A stretch of DNA of 14,310 bases, taken from assembly GCA_910584325.1 (NCBI GenBank), contig CAJTZH010000070.1:1-14310 (forward strand), written 5' to 3'. Below, in pieces: positions 1 through 7,053 of the stretch. The notes beneath the pieces were generated by a model. That model searched no databases, was not told the origin of the DNA, and saw only the letters and a program-made list of their open reading frames with translations. Position 1 is the first letter of the stretch. Every line of letters begins with the position of its first letter. This stretch comes from an uncultured Lachnospiraceae bacterium (lineage in GTDB: Bacteria > Bacillota > Clostridia > Lachnospirales > Lachnospiraceae). A program made the position numbers and the translations under genes.

Positions 1-66
1 GTATTCCCATGCCATTTCATCTTTATGAGCTTGTTTTGGGATAAACAGTTTAAGCGCAATCAGCAG
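1..66 (-). CDS. Possible N-terminal end of a GNAT-like acetyltransferase, cut by the window edge
   Basis: The minus strand is open for 22 codons from position 66 to the left edge and reads sensibly (it contains IALKLFIPKQAHKDEMAWEY). This resembles the N-terminus of some GNAT-type acetyltransferases, but that is a weak resemblance judged from memory. There is no ATG, GTG or TTG near the beginning. An in-frame TGA lies directly upstream at 69-67, followed by CTG codons at 66 and 63. A GGAG (minus strand, 77-74) sits 7 bases before the first CTG, so a CTG start is conceivable. Alternatively, the nearby ATG at 71 has been put out of frame by one base and the gene is broken. The rest lies outside the window. 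Confidence 0.3.
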   Translation of the reverse strand, partial: MLIALKLFIPKQAHKDEMAWEY

Positions 67-85
67 TCATGCTCTCCGGCATGAC
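66..85. repeat. Short inverted repeat GTCATGC / GCATGAC
   Basis: A 7-bp inverted repeat (66-72 and 79-85) with a 6-base loop lies over the presumed start region of the minus-strand frame at the left edge. It could be a regulator site or a weak RNA hairpin. No T-run follows on either strand, so it is not a terminator. Confidence 0.35.
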
Positions 86-124
86 CTCTTTTCCATACCT
101 TGCTATACAGAATAGGACGGCGTA

Positions 125-419
125 TGTCAGCGAAATTTGGTACTGGGGTAGAATCTTGCTCTTAAAAAGTGGCGGATTCCGCTGTGCTGGCTTTCGCCGT
201 TTTTTACCGGCTTGCGTGGCTTGGATTCTGCCAATTTTGCGGCTGCAATAAGCAGGCTTCCATGGAAGAGGAACTGACGCGACGACGGTAGGCGGTTATG
301 ATTATGTAGTAATAATCGACGGAAATGCGGAAATCGTTGAGTGCGGAATCCCTTATACGGATGAGGAAATTATGACGGCGCTGGAAAAATGGAACGAAGG
401 CTTAGCCGTCTTTTTTTGA
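125..419 (+). pseudogene. Remnant of a small protein gene, broken by stops and a frame change
   Basis: No intact gene is visible between the left edge and 502, but coding-like pieces remain. One frame starts at ATG 125, meets TAA at 163-165, continues past FCGCNKQAS (a lipoprotein-like cysteine patch), and stops at TAG 289-291. A second frame, open from 252 to the TGA at 417-419, has a protein-like sequence including GGYDYVVIIDGNAEIVECG and EKWNEGLAVFF but no start codon at its head. Joining the two needs a frameshift near 270-290. A decayed gene is the simplest reading; chance open frames cannot be excluded. The T-run at 411-417 follows only a weak 3-4-bp hairpin, so it is not called a terminator. 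Confidence 0.3.
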
Positions 420-444
420 CATGAAATTGCGCTCTTCTGCTGTC

Positions 445-471
445 ATAAACGCGGGTCTTTCTCAATATAAT
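445..471 (+). promoter_or_regulatory. Candidate promoter for the lipoprotein-sipL operon (sigma-A or sigma-E like)
   Basis: A perfect TATAAT lies at 466-471, about 30 bases before the lipoprotein start, but no good TTGACA stands 16-18 bases upstream. The same stretch also fits the sporulation mother-cell sigma-E pattern (ATA, about 16 bases, cATAca-T): ATA at 445-447, 16 bases, then AATATAAT at 464-471. The sigma-E reading agrees with the downstream sipL being a mother-cell sporulation gene in clostridia. The match is partial and the region is AT-rich, so this is a candidate only. Confidence 0.35.
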
Positions 472-501
472 TAAATATCTTTAGGAAAGGACTGCGCAAT
501 A

Positions 502-909
502 ATGAAAATCGTGGGGAAACTGGTGCTTTTGCTCACTTTCACGCTCCTGCTGTGCGGCTGCAGCATATCGGAGGGCAGCACGGAAAAAGTGGCAGATATT
601 GATTTTACGGTAGTAGAAGAGGAAAATCTCCCGCAGGAGATTAAAAACGTAATTGAAGAGAAAAAGGAAGACGAATTCCGGGTTATTTTTTCGGCAGAGG
701 AAAACATGTATATTGCGATTGGTTACGGGAAGCGTGAAACAAGCGGTTACAGCATTGCGGTAAAAGACTTGTATCTTACCGAAAACTCTATTCGCGTAAA
801 AACGAGTCTGCTGGGACCCTCAAAAGGGGAAACCATCAATGAAGAACCTACATATCCTTATATTGTGATTAAGATAGAAAATAGGGACTATCCGGTAGTT
901 TTTGATTAA
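502..909 (+). CDS. Lipoprotein with a PrcB-like C-terminal domain
   Basis: This is a 135-residue exported lipoprotein. Residues 1-19 form a signal peptide (basic MKIVGK, then a leucine-rich stretch) ending in LLCGC, a lipobox with Cys20 as the predicted lipidated residue; a Cys at the second lipobox position is unusual. Residues from about 69 to the end (YIAIGYGKRETSGYSI ... YPYIVIKI ... YPVVFD) match my recollection of the PrcB C-terminal domain, named after a protease-complex subunit of Treponema. No catalytic residues are expected, and the role here is unknown. Upstream GGAAAGG (484-490) is an acceptable ribosome site. The stop is 12 bases before the sipL start, so the two are almost certainly one operon, which hints at a role at the developing spore or mother-cell membrane (inference). 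Confidence 0.75.
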   Translation: MKIVGKLVLLLTFTLLLCGCSISEGSTEKVADIDFTVVEEENLPQEIKNVIEEKKEDEFRVIFSAEENMYIAIGYGKRETSGYSIAVKDLYLTENSIRVKTSLLGPSKGETINEEPTYPYIVIKIENRDYPVVFD

Positions 910-921
910 AGGGGGAACAAA

Positions 922-2466
922 ATGGAACTGGTTAAAAAGAGTGTGCATCTGAACTGTGTGCAAAAGACGGTAAAGAAAATGAAAACGCTGGATGAGGACA
1001 TGAATGTACCGGAACTGAAAAAGGACATCAACAAAATCATCTGCTGTACCCATGAAGCCGTTATTGAGGGAATGAAAGCGGCGGAAAAGAAAGAATCGGT
1101 CAAAGGGTATATCAGTTTTGATATTCTGTATCTGAACAGTGAAAACGGCGGACTGGAGCATTTGGAGGGGAAATTTCCTTTTGAAGAAAGCTTTGAATTT
1201 TCGGACGGGGAAGACTTCACGAATTTAAAGGCAAAGACCGCTATTGAGGATTTTGCCGTTAAAATTATCAACAGTAGAAAAATCAATATCAAAACACTGT
1301 TTTCCGTGGAATGTCTGGGCGACGAGACTGGCGAGGACGAAATTGTTGTGGACGTAAAAGACGACAACGTGCTTGTTCAGAAGGAAAATATGGTATTTTC
1401 GCAGATAAAAGCAAACGGTGAAGATACGTTCCGTATTAAAGAAGATATCGAGTTACCGAAAAATAAGCCGAATGTGCAGAATCTGATTTTCAGCGATATG
1501 CGGCTCAAATCAAGGGAAAGCAGGCTGATGGACGACGGCGTATACATAAAAGGCGATATCGGTATTTTTGTAATTTATCAGCCGGAGGGGGAAGGCGAGG
1601 TCACCCAGTGGTACGAAACGGCAATACCGTTTGAAGGGAAAATTGAGGCGCGGGGCGTCCGTGAGGAAATGTTTTCCATGATACCGTTAAGTCTTGAGGA
1701 GACGGTTGTGACCATGAAGCCGGATTACGACGGCGAGGAGCGCGTTATCTGCGCGGAAGGAATTATCCGGCTTGATATCAGGGCATTCAGCGAGGAAGAA
1801 ACGCCGGTTGTCTGGGATATGTATTCTACCGGGCATCATGTGGATATTAAGAGCTGCGAGAAAAATTACCAGCAGCTTGTGATGAAGAACAGCCTCAAGG
1901 CGAGAGGATACCATAAGTATAAAATCGGTGAGACGGAAGAAAAGCCTTTGCAGATTTGTTATGCTTACGGAGAGGCGCACACGGAGCAGGTGAAGATGGA
2001 AAACGGCGGTATGACTGTTGACGGACTGGTTGATGTGACGGTGATTTATGTATCGGTCAATGATGAAAATCCGATGGCGTCGTTTACCTGTCAGGTGCCG
2101 TTCTCACAGCCGATTGCGATTGAGGAGCGCGTCAAGGATTCCGAGTATCTGTTAAACGTCTGTGTGGACCAGATCAACGCGTCTATGATTGGCGGCGACG
2201 AAATCGAGGTCCGCGCGTTTGTGGGCATCGAAGTGCTGGTGATGAACGTGATGGCGCAGAAATTTGTGGAGAGCGTGGAGATGAAACCGATGACCTCGAA
2301 AGAGCTGTCCGCGTTCCCGGGAATGATTGGTTATATCGCGCAGGGAGAGGAAACGCTATGGGATATCGCGAAACGGTATAAGACGACGGTGGAGAAACTG
2401 AAAAATATTAATAAGATTACGACCGATACCGTGAGACGCGGGGATAAGATTTTGATTGCAAGGTAA
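922..2466 (+). CDS. sipL: SipL-like spore coat morphogenetic protein (DUF3794 repeats + LysM)
   Basis: This 514-residue protein has the architecture of SipL, which in Clostridioides difficile binds SpoIVA and is needed to fix the coat around the forespore. Three similar DUF3794 (SPOCS-type) segments can be made out at roughly residues 40-120, 190-280 and 325-415. Each has a strand-rich pattern with phrases such as GYISFDILYL, GDIGIFVIYQ and GLVDVTVIYV. Residues 468-514 form a LysM domain (QGEETLWDIAKRYKTTVEKL ... VRRGDKILIAR); in C. difficile this domain contacts SpoIVA. There is no signal peptide, as expected for a mother-cell cytosolic protein. A strong AAAGGGGG site sits about 7 bases before the start. 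It is second in an operon with the lipoprotein and is followed by a terminator. Family assignment is firm; function in this species is inferred. Confidence 0.88.
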   Translation: MELVKKSVHLNCVQKTVKKMKTLDEDMNVPELKKDINKIICCTHEAVIEGMKAAEKKESVKGYISFDILYLNSENGGLEHLEGKFPFEESFEFSDGEDFTNLKAKTAIEDFAVKIINSRKINIKTLFSVECLGDETGEDEIVVDVKDDNVLVQKENMVFSQIKANGEDTFRIKEDIELPKNKPNVQNLIFSDMRLKSRESRLMDDGVYIKGDIGIFVIYQPEGEGEVTQWYETAIPFEGKIEARGVREEMFSMIPLSLEETVVTMKPDYDGEERVICAEGIIRLDIRAFSEEETPVVWDMYSTGHHVDIKSCEKNYQQLVMKNSLKARGYHKYKIGETEEKPLQICYAYGEAHTEQVKMENGGMTVDGLVDVTVIYVSVNDENPMASFTCQVPFSQPIAIEERVKDSEYLLNVCVDQINASMIGGDEIEVRAFVGIEVLVMNVMAQKFVESVEMKPMTSKELSAFPGMIGYIAQGEETLWDIAKRYKTTVEKLKNINKITTDTVRRGDKILIAR

Positions 2467-2510
2467 CGGGAAACAACACAAAAATCCGGGAAAATGCGGT
2501 TTGTTTTGAT

Positions 2511-2554
2511 AAGGGGCTGTGTGCTGACGGGAGTCGGTATGCGGCTTCTTTTTT
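2511..2554 (+). terminator. Rho-independent terminator of the sipL operon
   Basis: Arms 2515-2528 and 2533-2546 pair over 14 positions around a GGGA loop, with six G-U wobbles, and are followed by TTCTTTTTT. The flanking AAGG can extend the stem into the T-run. Because G-U pairs become C-A mismatches in the opposite strand, it should work only for plus-strand transcripts, fitting a position 45 bases after the sipL stop. Confidence 0.8.
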
Positions 2555-2596
2555 GTGGCGGTAAATTTATTCGGAAATGTGAAGCCTATAAATTAC

Positions 2597-2625
2597 TTGA
2601 CATTTCTTCTGCTTCCCCTTATGCT
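2597..2625 (+). promoter_or_regulatory. Promoter of the Rpn-type nuclease gene
   Basis: A perfect -35 TTGACA (2597-2602), a 17-base spacer and TATGCT (2620-2625) as -10 stand between the sipL terminator and the nuclease start. A small inverted repeat TGCTA/TAGCA (2622-2635) overlaps the -10 and the likely transcription start and could be an operator. The predicted leader is about 155 bases long. The rest of 2555-2787 contains no supportable gene. Confidence 0.65.
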
Positions 2626-2730
2626 AATCATAGCAAGTTAATCTCATACGCAGAACCAAAAGTTCTGTTTCTGAATGTCTTTCATTCTACAGTTCATTTT
2701 ATGAGTCCTTGCTGAAATCAATTTTTAAAG

Positions 2731-2775
2731 GCAAGGGACAATTTCGATGATTACAGGTAATTTATTATCCCTTGC
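2731..2775 (+). repeat. 8-bp inverted repeat in the leader just before the nuclease gene
   Basis: GCAAGGGA (2731-2738) is exactly repeated in inverse as TCCCTTGC (2768-2775), 29 bases apart. The right arm ends directly before the ribosome site AGAAGGGG (2776-2783). In the mRNA the stem would sit against the ribosome site and could limit translation. It could also be a remnant of an insertion end, but no matching copy is seen after the gene. Confidence 0.5.
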
Positions 2776-2787
2776 AGAAGGGGTAAA

Positions 2788-3801
2788 ATGGGACAGCCAA
2801 ATGATGTACTGAATTATTATTTACAAAGGAATGACCGCATTGCGGCAATCTGCAATTACTGCGTGGGTGAGGCGCTATTCACGCCGGAGAATATAAAACC
2901 CATGGACGGGATTTATTCTGTGAGGAATGTGAAAAATAAGATAACGCATATCCAGAGGGACATTTTAAGGCAGGCAGAAGTAAACGGAAAGAGACTGCTG
3001 ATAGGGATTGAAAACCAGAATAACATTAATCTTATTTTTCCATTTCGGCAGATGGAGATGGATTGTTTGGAAATCCGCAGGCAGATAGAGGAATTGCAGG
3101 AAAAGAATAAAGGTGAGCCGGGGACGGATGATTTTATGTACGGCATAAATGAAACGGATAAGCTGATGCCGGTTATGGATATTGTACTGTACTGGGGGAA
3201 AGCCGCATGGAAACATCCCAAGACACTAATGGACATGCTGGATATGGAGAATGTTCCAAAGGAACTAAAACCTTTGCTAAACGACTATCATATCAATCTC
3301 GTTTCCGTGCGGGAAATACCGGATGAGGAGCTTGACAAAATGCAGTCGGATATCGGGCAGGTGATAGGGATTATCAAACATTCGCAAAGCCTGCCGGAAC
3401 TAAAAGAATACATAGAAAAGCACAGAGAGGGATTTATGCATTTTTCAAGGAGCGCGGCGGACGTCATTGACGTATGCGTGGGAATCAGGGCGTTAAAAGA
3501 AGTAATGCAATATCATAAAAACGAAGAAAAGGAGGAAGAATGTAATATGTGTCAGGCGATTGATGATTTGGTAAGGATAAGCACTGATGAAGGTATTACC
3601 ATTGGTATGGAAAAAGGTATTGAGAAGGGTATTGCAAAGGGAAAATCCGAGGCAGTTGTCCAACTGTTGGAGCAGCATGGTGCAATTCCGCAGGAGACAA
3701 TCAACAGAATTGTTTCTGAAAAGAATCCGGAACACTTAAAACGCTGGCTGTTTCTTGCGGCGTCTGTGAAGACTGTGGAAGAGTTTTGTGCGGTGATGTG
3801 A
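2788..3801 (+). CDS. Rpn/YhgA-type PD-(D/E)XK nuclease (putative recombination-promoting nuclease/transposase family)
   Basis: This 337-residue protein resembles the Rpn/PDDEXK-transposase family, abundant and often multi-copy in Lachnospiraceae. In E. coli, Rpn proteins are DNA nucleases that promote RecA-independent recombination. The likely active-site set is D40 (MDGIYSVRN) and E75-x-Q77 (LLIGIENQNN), the Glu-x-Gln variant usual in this family, within residues 30-80. Near the C-terminus, residues 269-290 carry the Gly-Lys-rich helical repeat GMEKGIEKGIAKGKSE, another hallmark. The gene stands alone with its own promoter and terminator. The start at ATG 2788 is supported by AGAAGGGG 5-12 bases upstream. 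Despite the name, no terminal inverted repeats mark it as a complete mobile element. Family is fairly sure; activity is unproven. Confidence 0.75.
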   Translation: MGQPNDVLNYYLQRNDRIAAICNYCVGEALFTPENIKPMDGIYSVRNVKNKITHIQRDILRQAEVNGKRLLIGIENQNNINLIFPFRQMEMDCLEIRRQIEELQEKNKGEPGTDDFMYGINETDKLMPVMDIVLYWGKAAWKHPKTLMDMLDMENVPKELKPLLNDYHINLVSVREIPDEELDKMQSDIGQVIGIIKHSQSLPELKEYIEKHREGFMHFSRSAADVIDVCVGIRALKEVMQYHKNEEKEEECNMCQAIDDLVRISTDEGITIGMEKGIEKGIAKGKSEAVVQLLEQHGAIPQETINRIVSEKNPEHLKRWLFLAASVKTVEEFCAVM

Positions 3802-3822
3802 TGATAGGACATTTGCTTAAAT

Positions 3823-3868
3823 AAAAAACAGCTAAGCGGCAGACGCGCCTGCCTCTTAGCTGTTTTTT
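3823..3868. terminator. Two-way terminator between convergent genes
   Basis: Arms AAAAAACAGCTAAG (3823-3836) and CTTAGCTGTTTTTT (3855-3868) pair perfectly over 14 bp. An inner GGCAG/CTGCC stem (3838-3842/3849-3853) follows after one mismatch. T-rich tails on both strands mean it can end both the nuclease transcript from the left and the 190-aa gene transcript from the right. Confidence 0.9.
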
Positions 3869-3890
3869 GTTTTTAATTAATCTGTCCCGA

Positions 3891-4463
3891 TTATTCTTCA
3901 ACACCGTTCGCGAAGAAATTATCAAATTTATCCATTACTGCATTGTAGGTATCGTTTGAAATACCAGGAAGTTCCTTGCCCCATGATTTGGTAGCAAGCT
4001 TGAAGCCTTTTTCTACAGCGGCTTTCATCTTTTCCATGGTCTTCTCGTCTCCGCCGGATAACGCCATAGCGAAATCAAAGATACGGTCGGATGTCTGCTT
4101 TACGCCCCAGTAGCCGTCTTCGGAAATATCTTCCTTAGCCTGAGCGATTGTAGCAGGGTCAGCTGTGAAGTTACCGCTTGCAAGCGTCTTCCACATATCA
4201 TCGGCAGTACCAATCTTGATTCCCTGGTCTTTAAACATCTTGGAAACAAGACTCTGCATCTGGTTGATGCGGTTCTGGCTGTCTTTCTTGAGCTGCTCGA
4301 TGACTGCTGAATTGTTCTTCCTATAAGTAGCGTTGCTCTTTTCGTAAACAACACCTGTCTCTTTTTTGTTCTCAGTTGCCGCTTCAGAAGCCTTTGTCTT
4401 GGAAGAAGACGAATAAGCTGTAGTATAAGCTGCGTTGCTTGTTGAATTAACTCCGTTTACCAT
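3891..4463 (-). CDS. Protein of unknown function, 190 aa, with a Ser/Thr/Ala-rich N-terminus
   Basis: I do not recognise a function. The first 45 or so residues are low-complexity and rich in Ser, Thr, Ala and Lys, with no signal peptide or membrane segment. Residues 50-190 are helical and contain a compact, conserved-looking block (DISEDGYWGVKQTSDRIFDF, then ALSGGDEKTMEKMKAAVEKG and SWGKELPGIS). This recalls DUF5610-type proteins, but that label is from memory and uncertain. A very good ribosome site GGAGG lies 7 bases before the ATG. The codons look like those of a well-expressed gene. A 7-bp inverted repeat stands in the leader and a strong terminator follows, so it is probably transcribed alone. 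A secreted or surface-structure role is possible but unsupported by any visible motif. Confidence 0.7.
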   Translation of the reverse strand: MVNGVNSTSNAAYTTAYSSSSKTKASEAATENKKETGVVYEKSNATYRKNNSAVIEQLKKDSQNRINQMQSLVSKMFKDQGIKIGTADDMWKTLASGNFTADPATIAQAKEDISEDGYWGVKQTSDRIFDFAMALSGGDEKTMEKMKAAVEKGFKLATKSWGKELPGISNDTYNAVMDKFDNFFANGVEE

Positions 4464-4479
4464 TTTTTTCCTCCATTCT

Positions 4480-4497
4480 GTTGTAATCCGTTACAAC
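4480..4497 (-). promoter_or_regulatory. Inverted repeat in the leader of the 190-aa gene
   Basis: GTTGTAA-TCCG-TTACAAC is a perfect 7-bp inverted repeat 17-34 bases before the start codon. On the minus strand a -10-like TATAGT lies at 4522-4517, but no good -35 is visible. A second, imperfect inverted pair (TAAGTACATA at 4508-4517 and TATGTGTACTTA at 4549-4560) flanks that -10-like site. These symmetric sites suggest an operator or leader structure. The 4464-4616 spacer holds no obvious terminator for the upstream MATE gene. Confidence 0.4.
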
Positions 4498-4616
4498 ACG
4501 ATATTGTTAAGTACATACTATAAGGAATAAAGTCGCCCTCCTTGGCTCTATGTGTACTTACGAAATATATATCGGTTTGGTACAAAAAAGAATTAATACT
4601 TTGTTGTAAAAAATTG

Positions 4617-5987
4617 TTAAATTTTTTTTCGAATTTTAACGACGTCTTTTTTCCATATCTTCATGCGGTACAGCACATAGATAATCAGAGCGGAAATGGC
4701 ATTGCTGACAACAACGGACCACCAGATGCTCTCCACACCCATCAAAAGTATGTTCTCGCAGATAAACAACGTGAGAAAGCGGAAAATCCACATACGGGAA
4801 GCGTCGTTTGCCATCGTTATCATCGTGTGACCGCTGCCCTGGAACAGTCCCGTTGTCGCGTTATGGATACCGTTTGTCCAGCAGCAAATTGCCATCAACG
4901 TTAAAAAGTTTGTCGCATGATAAATAACCTCCGGCTCCTTCGAAAAGATGGAGACAATCGGGCGTGCAATAAACGGACGCGACAGAATGAGACCGCTGAT
5001 AAACAGAAAGGTCACGGAAATGTACATGGACAGTTTGTATCCTTTTTCGGCGCGGTCTTTCTGACCTGCGCCTACGTTCTGTCCGACGATAGTTGCCGTT
5101 GCGGAGCCCATTGCCGTAGACGGCAGGGTAATCAGACTGTTTATTTTGTTGCCGATTCCGTACGCGGAAACGGCAATAGAACCATATTTTAAAACGTTGC
5201 GGCTCATCAGCAGGAAACCGAACTGCATGGTGCTTCCGCCGATAGCGGTAGGAAGTCCTACACGCAGGATGGACATAAGCTTTTCTTTTTCAAAACGAAA
5301 CTTCTTATAGGTGAGGTAAATCAGGCGGTTCTTTCTCGTGAGCAGCAAAAGAGCGATGAGGGCGCATGGCAGTTTTGCCGTGACGGTAGCAATTGCGGCA
5401 CCGGAAACACCCATATTAAACGTAACCATAAGAAGCGGGTCTAATATCATATTGATAATGACGCCGAGCAGATTTAAAATCATCGGTCTTACGGTATCTC
5501 CTTGTGACTGATAAACTGCCGTGAACATATTGATTGTAAAAAGCAGCGGCATATCCAGAATCACAATCCGCAGGTAGGTACATGCAAATGTGTATACATC
5601 GTCCTGTGCGCCAAGCCAATTAACAATTCCCGGAGTGCAGGCAAAACATATGAGCGCGCAGGCAACGGAAAAAACCAGGGAACAGAGGAAAATATGGCGT
5701 GCCATGACATTTGCCTGCTCATCTTCTTTTGCGCCCAGATATTGGGAAATCAGGATGGAGCCGGCGGTAGTGATACCCATGCCGAAATTGAGAATGATAT
5801 TCTGTATGGGCGTCACAATGGTGATTGCCGACATATGGTCGGTTCCCAGCTGTCCCAGCCAATATGTGTCGGTGAGGTTGTACATCGTCTGGATGAAGCT
5901 ATTGATGACAATGGGCACTGCCAGCGTGGCAACGACAGTAAGTAGTCTGCCGTTTAAGATGAGGTCTCTTTTTTCTGTTTTATCCAT
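4617..5987 (-). CDS. MATE family multidrug/metabolite exporter
   Basis: This integral membrane protein of about 456 residues belongs to the MATE family, which exports drugs or metabolites in exchange for Na+ or H+. Twelve hydrophobic segments are arranged as two repeated halves. The first begins LLTVVATLAVPIVINSFIQT with the family-typical Asp after the YNLTDTYWLGQLG turn. The second begins LMSILRVGLPTAIGGSTMQF. The short basic C-terminus (KIRKKI) is cytosolic. The frame can also start at GTG 5999, but AAGGAAG is then only 1-3 bases away. ATG 5987 is preferred, although its spacing of about 13 is long. The AraC-type gene diverges from it, suggesting local control. Substrate cannot be told from sequence. 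Confidence 0.85.
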   Translation of the reverse strand: MDKTEKRDLILNGRLLTVVATLAVPIVINSFIQTMYNLTDTYWLGQLGTDHMSAITIVTPIQNIILNFGMGITTAGSILISQYLGAKEDEQANVMARHIFLCSLVFSVACALICFACTPGIVNWLGAQDDVYTFACTYLRIVILDMPLLFTINMFTAVYQSQGDTVRPMILNLLGVIINMILDPLLMVTFNMGVSGAAIATVTAKLPCALIALLLLTRKNRLIYLTYKKFRFEKEKLMSILRVGLPTAIGGSTMQFGFLLMSRNVLKYGSIAVSAYGIGNKINSLITLPSTAMGSATATIVGQNVGAGQKDRAEKGYKLSMYISVTFLFISGLILSRPFIARPIVSIFSKEPEVIYHATNFLTLMAICCWTNGIHNATTGLFQGSGHTMITMANDASRMWIFRFLTLFICENILLMGVESIWWSVVVSNAISALIIYVLYRMKIWKKDVVKIRKKI

Positions 5988-6026
5988 AATGTGTTCCACA
6001 CTTCCTTTTGTTATTATTTTAACACT

Positions 6027-6055
6027 ATTTTAGCTTGAAAAAACTGTATTTTCCA
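6027..6055 (-). promoter_or_regulatory. Candidate promoter of the MATE gene
   Basis: On the minus strand, TGGAAA (6055-6050), a 17-base spacer and TAAAAT (6032-6027) form a 4/6 and 5/6 match to sigma-A elements about 40 bases before the MATE start. Two TGTAT-containing stretches at 6045 and 6068, 23 bases apart, lie at and upstream of it and could be AraC half-sites, but the similarity is weak. Confidence 0.4.
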
Positions 6056-6081
6056 CTTAAAATATATTGTATAGGACAAGT

Positions 6082-6111
6082 TTTACAGAAAAATTGCTAA
6101 TACATGATAAT
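6082..6111 (+). promoter_or_regulatory. Candidate promoter of the AraC-type regulator
   Basis: TTTACA (6082-6087), an 18-base spacer and GATAAT (6106-6111) lie about 27 bases before the regulator start. The two divergent promoters are only some 30 bases apart, so one bound regulator could affect both. Confidence 0.5.
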
Positions 6112-6138
6112 ATTTAACAGGACAGGCGGAGAAAGCAG

Positions 6139-6954
6139 ATGGATGAGAGACTGAGAATCACCAAAATTAAGAGGGAAGCCTACCACAATATGAAGCAGGC
6201 TCATTTTCATGATATGCACGAGGTTTATTATCTGATTTCGGGAGAGCGTAATTTTACGATTAACGACCGTGTATTTCGCATCGGAAAAGGCGACCTTGTG
6301 ATTATTCCGGCAGGAGAACTGCACAGGACGACGTATTTTGGAAACAATGCCCATGAGCGTGTTGCCATTATGTTTCATGACAGCGATATTGAAGATATTT
6401 ACAGCAGCTTCGGAAAAGAATATGTGACTGAGGTGATGAATCATTTCTTTATACACATTCCCGAAGGCAGAAGAGCCTATGTGGAGGAATTGATGAACAG
6501 GATGCTTTATGAGGCGGAGGGGATTGACGAATTGTCGGATTACATGAAGAAAATATATTTTCATGAGCTGATTATTTTTGTCATACGTTGTTATAAGAAT
6601 AAATCCAAGGTCAACGAGCTGGACGTGGCAAACGAAATTATTCAGAGAGCCGCCAAGTATATTTATGAGAACAGTGACAAAACGCTCGGTTTAACGGAAG
6701 TGGCTGACAAATTCGGTATGAGCAGTTCGTATTTCTCGAAGAAGTTTAAGGCGGTTACGGGGTTCGGATTTAAGGAGTATCTTATCGGTGTGCGCATTAA
6801 GGAGGCTTCCAATATGCTGTTGACCACGGATAAATCGATTACGGAAATCGCCATCAGCTGCGGATTTAATGACAGTAATTATTTTGGCGACGCGTTTCGC
6901 AGAATCAAAGGCGTGTCTCCCCACAAATACCGCAGAAATAACGGGATAGTATAA
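6139..6954 (+). CDS. AraC family transcriptional regulator (cupin sensor + HTH)
   Basis: This 271-residue regulator has an N-terminal cupin-like sensor at about residues 10-90 (HFHDMHEVYYLISGERNF, then GKGDLVIIPAGELHRT with histidines typical of such barrels). The C-terminal AraC DNA-binding domain has two helix-turn-helix units at about 185-208 (LTEVADKFGMSSSYFSKKFK) and 234-265 (ITEIAISCGFNDSNYFGDAF ... GVSPHKYR). Length is normal. GGCGGAGAAA supplies the ribosome site. Members of this family commonly respond to sugars or other small molecules and often activate the divergent gene, here a MATE exporter. The ligand is unknown. Confidence 0.88.
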   Translation: MDERLRITKIKREAYHNMKQAHFHDMHEVYYLISGERNFTINDRVFRIGKGDLVIIPAGELHRTTYFGNNAHERVAIMFHDSDIEDIYSSFGKEYVTEVMNHFFIHIPEGRRAYVEELMNRMLYEAEGIDELSDYMKKIYFHELIIFVIRCYKNKSKVNELDVANEIIQRAAKYIYENSDKTLGLTEVADKFGMSSSYFSKKFKAVTGFGFKEYLIGVRIKEASNMLLTTDKSITEIAISCGFNDSNYFGDAFRRIKGVSPHKYRRNNGIV

Positions 6955-6986
6955 AAACTATTTATAAAATTTACGCTACAAAAATG

Positions 6987-7015
6987 TTTACTTCACATAA
7001 AAAATCGTTTATAAT
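6987..7015 (+). promoter_or_regulatory. Promoter of the DUF1836 gene
   Basis: TTTACT (6987-6992), exactly 17 bases, then a perfect TATAAT (7010-7015). The leader to the start codon is about 30 bases and carries the ribosome site AGAGGAAAA. No terminator for the preceding AraC gene is evident, so some read-through is possible. Confidence 0.75.
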
Positions 7016-7053
7016 TAACAGATATTCTATCACGCTTTGAAAAGAGGAAAACC

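Noticed and set aside
69..251. 60-codon plus-strand open frame
   Set aside because: No ribosome site and no recognisable pattern; it overlaps the broken small ORF in another frame.
2494..2715. 73-codon open frame after sipL
   Set aside because: It runs through the sipL terminator and the nuclease promoter, lacks a good ribosome site, and has no protein-like pattern.
4542..4904. 120-codon plus-strand open frame overlapping the MATE gene end
   Set aside because: Most of it is antisense to the well-supported MATE gene, and its sequence shows no family features.
6045..6080. Pair of TGTAT-containing stretches as AraC operator
   Set aside because: Spacing is 23 bases and only about half the positions match; mentioned in the promoter entry but not supported as its own site.
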